From Moniliophthora roreri (taxonomy: Eukaryota; Basidiomycota; Agaricomycetes; Agaricales; Marasmiaceae): a stretch of DNA of 64,000 bases. Where the stretch lies: positions 372,001 to 436,000 of the forward strand of contig LATX02000207.1 in the NCBI GenBank assembly GCA_001466705.2. Reading direction: 5' to 3'. Shown piece after piece: positions 55,348-64,000 of the stretch; within the stretch, counting starts at the first letter, position 1, and every line of letters begins with the position of its first letter. Position numbers and translations under genes: made by a program. The notes under the pieces were generated by a model, which was not told the origin of the DNA, did not search any database, and worked only from the letters and a program-made list of their open reading frames with translations.

Positions 55348-55855
55348 TGTTACGTTACTCATGCAGCAATGTCACTCTCAACTATTCTTCTACAAAGTAG
55401 ACCCTTTGCATTAGAGTAGTTAAGCATAGTCAAGTTTGAGTTCGTTCAGCAGTTGCTGAAGTTCAGAGATCTGTCGTTCGTTGTGTTGACACAAGATTGA
55501 ATAAACCAGGTCAAGCTGAAGACCAGAAGTCTCAGCTTGAGTGCTTAAATACGTTACATTGCTTCTAGTATACACTATATACATAAAGACGATGAGTTCG
55601 ACATTTTATGTAATAATTCCCGAGCCTGTTGGGATATGAGTCATATGAGTACAAAGGGACGAGTGAAAGGGGAAAGGGAAATAGTGTATGAGTCTGATAG
55701 AAGAAGAAGCATGTGAAGAGAGGAAGAAGGGGGCTGGGAAGGTGTACTGGTCCGATGAGAAGAAGAAGCATGTAAAGAGAGGAAGAAGGGGGCTGGGAAG
55801 GTGTACTAGTCCGATGGAAAGAGAAGCATAGGGAAAAAGGAAGAAAAACGTAACA
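55348..55855 (-). repeat. Gyp-C 3' LTR (508 bp)
   Basis: Plus-strand TGTTACGTTACTC...ACGTAACA, adjoining the purine tract of the minus-strand element at 55856. It contains a 59-bp tandem duplication at 55700-55817 (GAAGAAGAAGCATGT...). AGGTCAAGCTG at 55508-55518 is the self-priming sequence seen from the plus strand. Differences from the 5' LTR are mostly CpG transitions. Confidence 0.93.
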
Positions 55856-55895
55856 TTACCCCCTCAACAAGGGGCAAACTCCGTCTTGCCAACAT

Positions 55896-57212
55896 TCATG
55901 ATTCACCATCTCCGTATAGCTCCGTGTTGTAATCGTACGATGTGTCAGGCATGTCATCCACTGTCCCCAGTCTGGGCATAGGTGGGAACTCAGAGGGAGG
56001 CTGCCATCCCATAGCAAGCCGTTCCTCAACCGAAAGCAGTCGGGTCTTCCGCAGATCCGCCCCGACGAACAAGAGTTGAGCATCCCTGTCATACTCTTGC
56101 ATGAGCTCCTCAACATTCTCCTCCGAGATTGTCGTATGGTTCATCGTCATAATTGCGATCATCCGACATAAGGTCTGTACCCGAATCAGTCCCTCGACGT
56201 GCAATGCGGCGAGACCTTCGTTGGTCGGGGCAGTGGCTAGATGTATGTCCAGGCTGAGTTTTGAAGCATCGACAGCACATGTACTGTGGGCAATGTCTGG
56301 TGAAATGGCATTCCAGTCCGCACACAGGGCAGAGACGCGGGCGACTAGTTGTGTCATTGGGGTCGGGAGCGGAGTCGGACTTCTCAATTTGAGCGTCGGT
56401 GGGGCGTCGTCATTTTCGGGGATTCGGTTCTCCTGCTCTGTGTCCTCATCCTTGCGCTCTTCGAGCATGCCCTCCCCTCCAACCACGGGGATATGTTCCA
56501 CTTTTGGGAGGAACTGAGGCCTCAGGTGTCTGAAGATTTCGGGGGTCAAGGGCGGTCTGAGCTCCGGGCTGTAATGAGGAGGAGGGGTCGATAGACTTGA
56601 CCTTAGGCTTGATGTCGGGATCGGGAGTGGGGTCAGGATAAATGAGGGAGTTGTTGGGTTCGGGGGAGGAATGGGCAGTGCCAGGGAGTCGGCTGCCGCT
56701 GGCGACAGGTTCGGACATGAGTCAGGAGATGAGACTCCGGATATTGTTGATGTCGGGACGAGGGTATCCATTCCCATCGGTTCTTCATCCAAGTTGGTCG
56801 AGGAGGCTGAAGGAGAGGGGATCAGGGTAGACTGACATTTCTCTGGGATTGTAATAGGACCTGCGAGGCCCATTTTATAGTTACAGGCGTACATCACCTG
56901 GTTCACAATCTCGAGACTGCAGCTTTCAACGATTCGTTCGAAAAGCTTGCGTTGGGTCCTGAGGAAAAAGAGGCTTTTGACGCAGGGTTCCAATTGGTTG
57001 TGTTGATCAGCAGCAGCTCGGATCTGGTTGTCGTACTGTTCGGAATTAAAGAGGTGGAGAAGTTGGTAGGGGTTGGGATGGAGGCCGTTCGGGTAGAGGA
57101 TGTTTTCACCATATCGTCCTTCCCCTGACACAGTAGGAACAGGGCTCGGGACTCTGGCTGGCTGGCTGCCAGAAGCAGAAGAGGAAGAGGCGGCGGAGGT
57201 TGCATTGGACAT
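55896..57212 (-). CDS. Gyp-C ORF3, single fused frame
   Basis: 438 codons from ATG 57212, 2 nt after the original pol stop. The N-terminal domain (NPYQLLHLFNSEQYDNQIRAA...KSLFFLRTQRKLF) and the ORF3b-like C-terminal domain (RVSALCADWN..., LSLDIHLATAPTNEGLAALH) are in one frame, unlike Gyp-A and A2 where they are in different frames. The middle is Pro/Ser-rich. It is open although pol of the same element has many stops. No membrane or signal segment. Function unknown. Confidence 0.75.
   Translation of the reverse strand: MSNATSAASSSSASGSQPARVPSPVPTVSGEGRYGENILYPNGLHPNPYQLLHLFNSEQYDNQIRAAADQHNQLEPCVKSLFFLRTQRKLFERIVESCSLEIVNQVMYACNYKMGLAGPITIPEKCQSTLIPSPSASSTNLDEEPMGMDTLVPTSTISGVSSPDSCPNLSPAAADSLALPIPPPNPTTPSFILTPLPIPTSSLRSSLSTPPPHYSPELRPPLTPEIFRHLRPQFLPKVEHIPVVGGEGMLEERKDEDTEQENRIPENDDAPPTLKLRSPTPLPTPMTQLVARVSALCADWNAISPDIAHSTCAVDASKLSLDIHLATAPTNEGLAALHVEGLIRVQTLCRMIAIMTMNHTTISEENVEELMQEYDRDAQLLFVGADLRKTRLLSVEERLAMGWQPPSEFPPMPRLGTVDDMPDTSYDYNTELYGDGES
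56110..56346 (-). other. Gyp-C overlapping zinc-knuckle frame
   Basis: In the -1 frame relative to ORF3, bases 56331-56230 encode C-X2-C-X4-H-X4-C, X4, C-X2-C-X6-H-X4-C and an Arg-rich tail (QRRSRRIARRG), ending at 56110. All eight ligands and both spacings equal those of Gyp-A and A2, though few other residues are shared. Confidence 0.8.
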
Positions 57213-57214
57213 GG

Positions 57215-60200
57215 TTAATCTGCAGGGATGGGGTCTTTTGGTTTCAGTTTATGCCTCTTTATGTATCCTCTGAGGAGGTCTAGGCGATTCACCATCCCTT
57301 CCATTCAGATCCACCGATTATGTGACGAGTCATACCCTGTGTACGAAACTAAAAACTCCTGTGGCCGCTTCTTTGGTCTGTGTCCCATGATCGCTTCTAC
57401 TTCGTATTCTTCAAAGCCCTCGATGAGATCTGGGGGTGGTTCCGTGAAACTTGGTCCGTGGGCTTCAGTTTCCTTGTACAGCGATAATAAGGCTGTGTGG
57501 AAAACAGGGTGAATTTTCCACTGATGCGGTAGGTCTAACTTGTACGTCACTGGTCCTAAGATTTCGAGAATTTTGAACGGTCCTTCTCGTTTCGGAGCTA
57601 GCTTCTTTGACAGGTATTCTGTGGCCAGATTCTTCGCTTCCAACCAGACCTTCTCCCCTTTCTCAAATGTGTCTAGCTTCTGCTTCTCTCTTCGTATCAT
57701 ACGTTGTCGTGCGAGTTCCAATAAACTTGCAGTTTCCTCTCGAACCCTTTTTAGTTCTTGAAGTTGTTCTTCTATAGATGGAATCGTCGTTTTTTCAAAT
57801 ACGGTTGGGAGTGGGCGAGGGTGATATCCCATCATCATGAAGAACGGGGACTTCTTGAGAACAGAATGTGTTCGGTTGTTATGTGCGAATTCTGCTAAAG
57901 GGAGGTATTCCTTCCATTTGGTCTGTCCCTTTGAACAAAACGCCCTGAGGTAGACTTTGATTTCTTGATTTACTCGTTCTGTTTCTCCATCTGTTTGCAG
58001 GTGAAACACTGTGCTCATCGAATGCTCATCGAATGCTTGATGGACAGCTGTCTTCCCATTTCCTGAAACACTTCTGCTGCGAATCTGGGGTCTCAATCCG
58101 AGATGATATGATCTGGCAATCCGAACCTCTTGTAAAGATGTTGAATTAATAACTCGGCTATCTTCATGGCATCTGTTGTTTTGGTGCATGGAGTGAAAAT
58201 TACCCCCTTCGTAGAGGAGTGGTCCACCACTACTAGAATTGAATCCACGCCGTCGCACTCTGGTAAGTCTGTGATAAGATCCATCGTGCAAACCTGAAAT
58301 GGGAAGAAATTCAGTGTTGCTATGAGCGGCTGAATAGGCGTCCTCGTGGGGTGCGTGTTAACCTTTGACTGTTGACAGGTTACGCAGCCATCAACGAAAG
58401 ATCTGATGAATTTCGTCATTCTGGGCCACCAAAAGTCATGTTGAACCTGCTCAATCGTTTTCCATTGCCCTGGATGTCCTACCCCTGGTGTTTCGTGTAT
58501 AGCCTGAACTATGCGTCATCGGAGATTGGTGTCATTTGGCACGTAAACCCGACCTTGGAAAAGGAGTAGATTGTCCTTGATTTCCCAATCCGAAAGTGCG
58601 GACTTGATTGGCGGCACGCCTTGGTGCAGTAATTGCTCCAAAGCTGACTTATGGAAGTCGTCTGGGCCCAATCGTTCAATGATATCATCCTTCATTCCTA
58701 AGTCTATGCCCTTGATGAAAAGCCGTTCTGGGAGCATAATCACGTCTTCGTTATCGGTGTCCATGTCATCCTGTTCATTACTTCATCTGGATAAAGCATC
58801 AGCCTGCGTGATGGATTTTCCAGAAACGTGGATGAGCCCTAAATCGAATTCTGATAGGAAGAGGCTCCATCTGGCTTGCTGTCGGTTCAACTTCTGTGCC
58901 GTTTTGAAATATGTCAGGTTTTTATGATCTGACAGAACTATAACCTTGAATTTCCTGCCCATTAGGTAATGTCGCCATTCCACCAATGCTCGATAGATGG
59001 CCAAGAGCTCGCGATCATAAATTTCATAATTCTGTTCCGTGGGTGACAAGGACTTCGAAAGGTATCCACAGGGGTGCCATTCGCCATCCGCTCCCTTTTG
59101 TCTAAGAACTGCCCCTGTAGCCCATTTGGATGCGTCAGCTTCGATAATGAAAGGCTTGTCGACATCTGGCATGATCAGTATTGGCTCGGAGAGGAATTTT
59201 GCTTTTAGAAGGTTGAAGGCTATTTGACATTCCTTCGTCCAATCAAACTTCCTATTCTTTTGTAATAGGCTGTTTAGAGGCCTTGTCAACTGCGCGTATT
59301 TCCCTATGAACTTTCTGTAAAAGTTCCCAAACCCTAAGAATGCTCAAACTCCTTTCACTGTTCGCGGAGGCTCCCATTCAGCTATTCCTGCTAGTTTCAC
59401 TGGGTCTATAGCAATATAACCGGGTCATATGACCATTCCTAAAAATATTACTTCTGTCACATCGAACTCGCATTTCTCCGGTTTGAGGAACAGATTATGT
59501 TTCTTGAGACGGCACATCAAACGTTCAGTCCGTTCCCTATGTTTGTCCTGATTCTTGGAGAAAAGGAGGATGTCGTCCATATAGACTACACACCATCCTT
59601 CGTTGATGAAGCCGGACAAGATGCCGTTCATAAAGGCTTGGAACGTGGCCGGGGAGTTGCTCAACCCGAAGAACATAACGGTCGGTTCGAAGAGTCCACA
59701 ATTGGTTTTGAAAGCTGCCTTCCATTGATCTCCGTCCTTGATCCGAATGTTGTTGTAACCATTATGAAGATCGAGTTTCGTAAACACTGTAGCTTCTTTG
59801 AGCTTATCCAGGAGCTCTGAGATCAGCGGCAACGGGTAGGCATTCTTCACCGTTCCTTTGTTGAGTTCTCTGTAATCCTGCGTTGGCCGGAGTGCTCCCT
59901 TCTCCTTTTTTGCGACAAAGAAGAAAGGGGATGCCATTGGTGATTTGGATTTGCGGATATACCCTTTTCGTAAGTTCTCTTTGAGAAATTTGTCCTGCTC
60001 TACCTGTTCCGCAGGACTCAGCAGATACAGTTTGCAGTTCTGCGGAGCAAAGTCCGATTTGAGATCTATTGCGTGATCATAAGTCCTAGAAGGTGGAAAC
60101 CGTTCAGCTTTTCCCCTCTCAAATCGATCTTGGTATCCCAGTAGGTAAGAAGGGATGAGGTCATCGATGTTCTTTTTGATCGGCTGCTGTTGATGGGCCA

Positions 60201-60726
60201 TTTCCTGAGAGGCTGTGATTTTTGCTCCGATAAGAACTTCCGGTTCCTCATTGTCTAGAACCTCCCTAAACCTTTTGATCTGAATCCTTCTCCTTAAGGG
60301 AAACTCGATTTCTCCCATCTCCCAATTAATTGTCGGGTTGTGTCGTCGTAACCATGGGAGTCCCAGAATCATCTCTTCATCTCCTATGCCTGATATCATG
60401 AAGTTCTCTCGGAATTCCTTTCCAGCAATTAGGAACTCCAACTCCACTACATGAGTGATCCAAGCCGTCTTATTTGCTGTTCCATCGACGTTGAAAACTT
60501 TAATCGGTTCCGGTAACTGCACCCATCTCCTTCCTAACGTTCGTGCTAGTTTCCTGCTTATAAATCTTCCTCCTGCTCCTGAGTCCAGCAGCGCTTTTGT
60601 TTCGATGTTTTTGGTTCCCACTTTGTACTGGAGAGGAATATGCATAGAATTTTGGTCCATTTTAGCTAGTACAAAGTGTGAAATAGTTATCGGCGGTGGA
60701 GACATCGTCCTCTTTCGCCGCTTTAA
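57215..60726 (-). pseudogene. Gyp-C Pol, decayed
   Basis: Entered by -1 frameshift at GGGTTTT. Protease ALLDSGAGGRF, RT with FTKLDLHNGYN and YMDD (60705-59425), RNase [12 protein letters not shown] (59289-58783), integrase HHCC and core (58515-57800), and a chromodomain EYEVEAIMGHRPKKR...GYDSSHNRWI. The stops at 59425, about 59344, about 58783, about 58514, 58093 and 57305 are TGA where a sense codon, usually CGA, is expected. The frame after 57305 (MEGMVNRLDLLRGYI) is the rest of the chromodomain helix, ending at TAA 57217-57215. Confidence 0.92.
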
Positions 60727-62144
60727 AAACCCTCCTTCTCCATCATATTGAGGAGCGATTCCTTTTCTTTGTCTGTCTGGTCGTTTACCAGTGCCTGAAT
60801 CTTTGTGAACCTTTCTTCTCTTGAAAGCTTCTTCGGCTCTTCCCGCTTCTTCTCATCCTTTTTCGGCATATCTGAGCAGTCCTTGATTCGGTGCCCATTT
60901 CGTCTGCAACAGAAACACAACCCCTTTGCCATGTATTCCTTTCTATCAAAGTCGCTGACTTGCTTGATGGCGACTTCTTCCTTCTTTCAGAAGTTCCTTT
61001 GGGGTTTCTTCCCTCCATGTTCCTCATCCCATGTCTTTCCATACTCTTGGGCCTGCTTGTAACTTTCGTCAAACAATATGGCCGCGTTCATCCAGTCCTT
61101 GATCGTAGTAGGAGCGCCTTCTGGTCTAGTCATGATCTTGAGCACTAAAACTCTGGGTAACCCTCGTTTGAAGGCTACGATCTGGGCCGCGTCGTTATAC
61201 CCTGTTTGCTTGGCCAGATGGGTGAACTGGTAAGTATATTCATCAGCTCTGTCCATCATCCTGAGATCCTTGAGCTCTAACTGTGCTTTCAAAGCTGGAT
61301 CAAGAGGTTCAAAGGAGGTTTTAAAGTCCTCCAAGAAGTCAGCCCAGGTGACTTTCTCAGCTTCAGGGTCGAACACGAGTAGAAGGTCGGTTTTGTCATT
61401 CTTCCAGAACTCCCCTGGTCCGTCCGTCATATAGGAAAGGAGGAACAACTTCTTTGACCTATCATCTGGGAATGCTTTTGGATTGAGCGCGACGTAAATC
61501 AACACCTCCCTCAAGAATCTCCTTGCTTCCTTCCTTGCCCCTGTGAACGCTCTTGGTAATGTGGCCTTTACTTCTTTCACAGCCAATACTACTTGCACCG
61601 GCATTGCAGAACCTATAACGGCTTCTTTGACCGCGGGTTCTTCCTTCCTGGGTCTGCTTCCTGACGGCTTCTTATCCTCTGCCATTATTTCGGGTTGTGC
61701 TTTCGGCGATCGGGGATTGTTCTTCAACCCTTGTAGTAGTCGTTGGAACGGGTCTAGTTCTTCTGGAGAGCTGGTAGAGATATTCGATGTAGCCGAGTCT
61801 GATGGCTTCAGTGTAGTCAACGAGAATTCTTCTTCGTATTCGGTCGGCCTGGATCCAATCGGAATGGATGACGGGGTCGAGGTTCTCCTTGTTTCTGGGT
61901 CGTCGGCTGGTGTCTCTGTTAGTGGCTGACTTGTTAGCGATGGCGAGTGCAAGGGGGTCAGCAACTCTTTGCAGGATGCCCGGGTTAGCGGTGGGATCGC
62001 TCGTCCACCAGGATTCGATATGGATTGGGTTAGAAGCCCGCGCCGGCGCTCCTCTGCTTTGGCGATGTCTTGTTCGATCTGTTGTTCCGTCCGTGGTGGC
62101 GTCTTGTCGTCCTTGGTGATGCCTAAACCTGGATAGGTCGGCAA
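60723..62144 (-). pseudogene. Gyp-C Gag with one in-frame stop
   Basis: Begins MPTYPGLG at a TTG (62144), as in Gyp-A, with no ATG near. The Gag core reads FPDDRSKKLFLLSYMTDGPGEFW...FEPLDPALKAQLEL...YTYQFTHLAKQ. The TGA at 60989-60987 interrupts it; the same frame goes on to the knuckle CFCCRRNGHRIKDC and ends GAG GGT TTT TAA. The first part (62144-60990) is uninterrupted. Confidence 0.88.
60726..60732 (-). promoter_or_regulatory. Gyp-C -1 frameshift heptamer GGGTTTT
   Basis: Minus-strand GGGTTTT phased G GGT TTT in the Gag frame, followed by TAA. The -1 frame continues LKRRKRTMSPPPITIS, parallel to LKRWKRP...AITIS of Gyp-A. Confidence 0.85.
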
Positions 62145-62149
62145 TTGAT

Positions 62150-62160
62150 CAGCTTGACCT
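62150..62160 (-). promoter_or_regulatory. Gyp-C primer-binding site, self-priming type
   Basis: AGGTCAAGCTG on the minus strand, 2 nt from the LTR. It is the exact complement of CAGCTTGACCT inside both Gyp-C LTRs (62333-62323 and 55518-55508, minus strand). Confidence 0.85.
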
Positions 62161-62162
62161 TG

Positions 62163-63230
62163 TGTTACATTACTCGTGCAGCAACGTCACTCTCAACTAT
62201 TCTTCTATGAAGTAGACCCTTCACGTTAGAGTAGTTAAGCAGAGTCAAGTTTGAGTTCGTTCAGCAGTTGCTGAAGTTCAGAGATCTGTCGTTCGTTGTG
62301 TTGACACAAGATTGAATAAATCAGGTCAAGCTGAAGACCAGAAGTCTCAGCTTGAGCGCTTAAATATGTTACATCGCTTCTAGTATACACTGTTACAGAC
62401 TTTCTTATTAGACGCTTTTCTTCTTTTCTTCTTTTCTTTTTACTACTATTTTGGGCAAGTTAGCGCCCAACATTATGTTTCTCTTTAACATCTGGACTCG
62501 TCCACATTCCCAGTTCCCTTTTTCAGTATTTACAACGTCATCATGATTTCACTTTATTCCATTAGTTTCTATCTCCTTCCGATGACATCGCCTATGATGT
62601 CAAATCATTTATTTATAACTTCGTCGACATTCTACCATATTCCATTGCTTTCTACTTGTTTGACAAACAACGATGTTGATCTCGCATTTGTATCCAAACA
62701 AGTAACTACAAAGGATGTATAAGTAGATAGTTCTCTGGGTCTGAGCTCTCCAGCTTGACCTAGTTTAATCAAACTTGTGTCTAGTCAACGAACGAACTTC
62801 TGAACTTTAGCTTTTCTAAAGCTAACTCTCAAACTTGAACTTTACTCCTTCAAGAAGGAAACCTTCCTTTCTTGTCGAAGTTAACTCCGCATCACTTAGT
62901 CAAGTGGTGTTGAGTAGTTGTCGTTGCTGCGCAAGTAACGTAACATACACTATATACATAAAGACGATGAGTTCGACGTTTTATGTAATAATTCCCGAGC
63001 CTGTTGGGATATGAGTCATATGAGTACAAAGGGACGAGTGAAAGGGGAAAGGGAAATAGTGTATGAGTCTGATAGAAGAAGAAGCATGTGAAGAGAGGAA
63101 GAAGGGGGCTGGGAAGGTGTACTGGTCCGATGAGAAGAAGAAGCATGTAAAGAGAGGAAGAAGGGGGCTGGGAAGGTGTACTAGTCCGATGGAAAGAGAA
63201 GCATAGGGAAAAAGGAAGAAAAATTTAACA
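62163..63230 (-). repeat. Gyp-C 5' LTR, interrupted by Gyp-B
   Basis: 62163-62390 plus 62951-63230 make the same 508-bp LTR as 55348-55855; the Gyp-B solo LTR and its 5-bp duplication lie between. TATTTA at 62366 is 33 bp upstream of CAGCTTGACCT on the minus strand. It ends at the ATAGC duplication. Confidence 0.93.
62391..62945 (+). repeat. Gyp-B solo LTR (555 bp) with TSD TACAC
   Basis: TGTTACAGAC...AACGTAACA flanked by TACAC at 62386-62390 and 62946-62950. The uninterrupted target sequence exists at 55565-55580. TATAAG at 62718 is 33 bp before CAGCTTGACCT (62751-62761). A single LTR with a clean target duplication is the mark of LTR-LTR recombination after insertion. Its sequence is close to the Gyp-A2 LTR. 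Confidence 0.95.
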
Positions 63231-63235
63231 ATAGC

Positions 63236-64000
63236 GGTTTTTGATAGTTCCATTGTTTAGATCTCGGTAATCCTGGCAGGGTCGTAGTGCTCCCACTTCT
63301 TTCTTGGCTACAAAGAAAAAAGGGAATGCCATTGGGGATTTTGAAGGTTGGATGTATCCTTTCCGTAAATTCTCGTCTAGGAACTTGTCTTGCTCAATCT
63401 GTTCTTTTGGTGATAAAGAGTAGATCTTGCAGTCTCGTGGTTTGAAATCTGGTTTGAGATTGATCGCGTGGTCATATGGTCAGGAGGGCGGGAACCGTTC
63501 GGCTTTCTTCTTTTCGAATCGATCCGAGTAGTCGGAAGAATATGGGGGAAGAAGTTCTTCTAATGGTTTCGCCTTGACCTTGTGAGCCTGTGCCAGTACC
63601 TGAGAAGTGGACAACTTAGAGTTGATTCAGATTTCATTACTGTCTTTCTCTCCTCTAATAAAAGATCGAATTAAGACTTCATCGTCTTCGACCTCGTCCA
63701 ATATTCCGGTATCGAGTTTCTTGGTTTCATTGAAGATCCCAATAAATGGTTTCATTGGCCGTTTAACCATGATCTTTCACCTAGGTCGGAAATGGACTAC
63801 TCCGGTGACCCAATCAATATCCGGATTGTGATCTTGAAGCCAGGGTAGTCCTAAAATGATCTGTTCAGGTCCAAGTCCTGAGATCAACAAAGTTTCTTTC
63901 ATTGATCTATCTCCGATTGTTATGTCGACCGTAACGGAGTGTGTAATCCAACCAATTTTGTTCCAGGTTCCATCAATGTTGAAAACTTTGATGGGTTTCT
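63236..64000 (-). pseudogene. Gyp-A2 Pol N-terminal part (continues from 55342)
   Basis: Minus-strand reading from the window end: IKVFNVDGT.NKIGWITHSVTVDITIGDRSMKETLL, the ILGLPWLQDHNPDIDW segment after the protease, then the RT start ([26 protein letters not shown]...[13 protein letters not shown]...CQDYRDLNN). Stops near 63779, 63629 and 63480. The protease active site and Gag lie beyond the window. Confidence 0.9.

Noticed and set aside
55700..55817. 59-bp tandem repeat in the Gyp-C LTR as a separate satellite
   Set aside because: It occurs in both Gyp-C LTRs at the same place, so it is part of the LTR.

Overview
The window looks like a filamentous basidiomycete (probably an agaricomycete). 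It has short GT-AG introns of 45-70 bp, chromodomain Ty3/gypsy elements, Ty1/copia elements and a Plavaka-like transposase typical of that group. It is almost entirely nested transposable elements, with one intact spliced gene at 45600-46604. Names used here: Gyp-A, Gyp-A2, Gyp-B (solo LTR), Gyp-C and Gyp-G are Ty3/gypsy; Cop-D1, Cop-D2 and Cop-F are Ty1/copia; LTR-J is an unclassified LTR element.

Layout. 1-5138: a 666-bp duplicated block and an LTR-J element, both broken by single Ns that sit between duplicated contig ends. 5427-5878: a decayed 14-3-3 fragment that keeps an intron. 7428-13176: a decayed, intron-containing Plavaka-like transposase. 13486-15171: a broken gene of unknown family. 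16056-16563: a 508-bp unit with inverted-repeat ends. 16960-18152: Cop-F. 18153-44802: a minus-strand copia array LTR1-D1-LTR2-D2-LTR3 that shares its middle LTR. Gyp-A (24236-31825, plus strand, TSD GTCTA) is inserted in D1 and is young. 45600-46604: an intact five-exon minus-strand gene with an RNase H1 N-terminal/viroplasmin-like domain. 47232-64000: a minus-strand nest in which Gyp-G contains Gyp-A2, which contains Gyp-C (TSD ATAGC), whose 5' LTR contains solo LTR Gyp-B (TSD TACAC).

How the chromoviruses work, read from the sequence. In Gyp-A, A2, B and C the LTR carries CAGCTTGACCT exactly 33 bp after a TATA-like box. In A and C, where the PBS is visible, it is the exact complement and lies 2 nt after the LTR. 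This is the arrangement expected for Tf1-type self-priming. Gag and Pol of A and C are joined by a GGGTTTT -1 slippery site at the gag stop. Each element carries an extra ORF after the chromodomain. In A, A2 and C that region encodes two things at once: a double zinc knuckle with identical 34-residue spacing, and, in the neighbouring frame, a second conserved protein. This is my best candidate for an undescribed system.

The strangest signal is in the copia pair. Three blocks (42, 25 and 33 bp) differ between D1 and D2 by being complementary base by base in the same left-to-right order, without reversal, at 98 of 100 positions. No known copying mechanism does this, so a data-processing fault must be ruled out first. 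CpG decay (CGA to TGA stops) is pervasive in all elements except Gyp-A.
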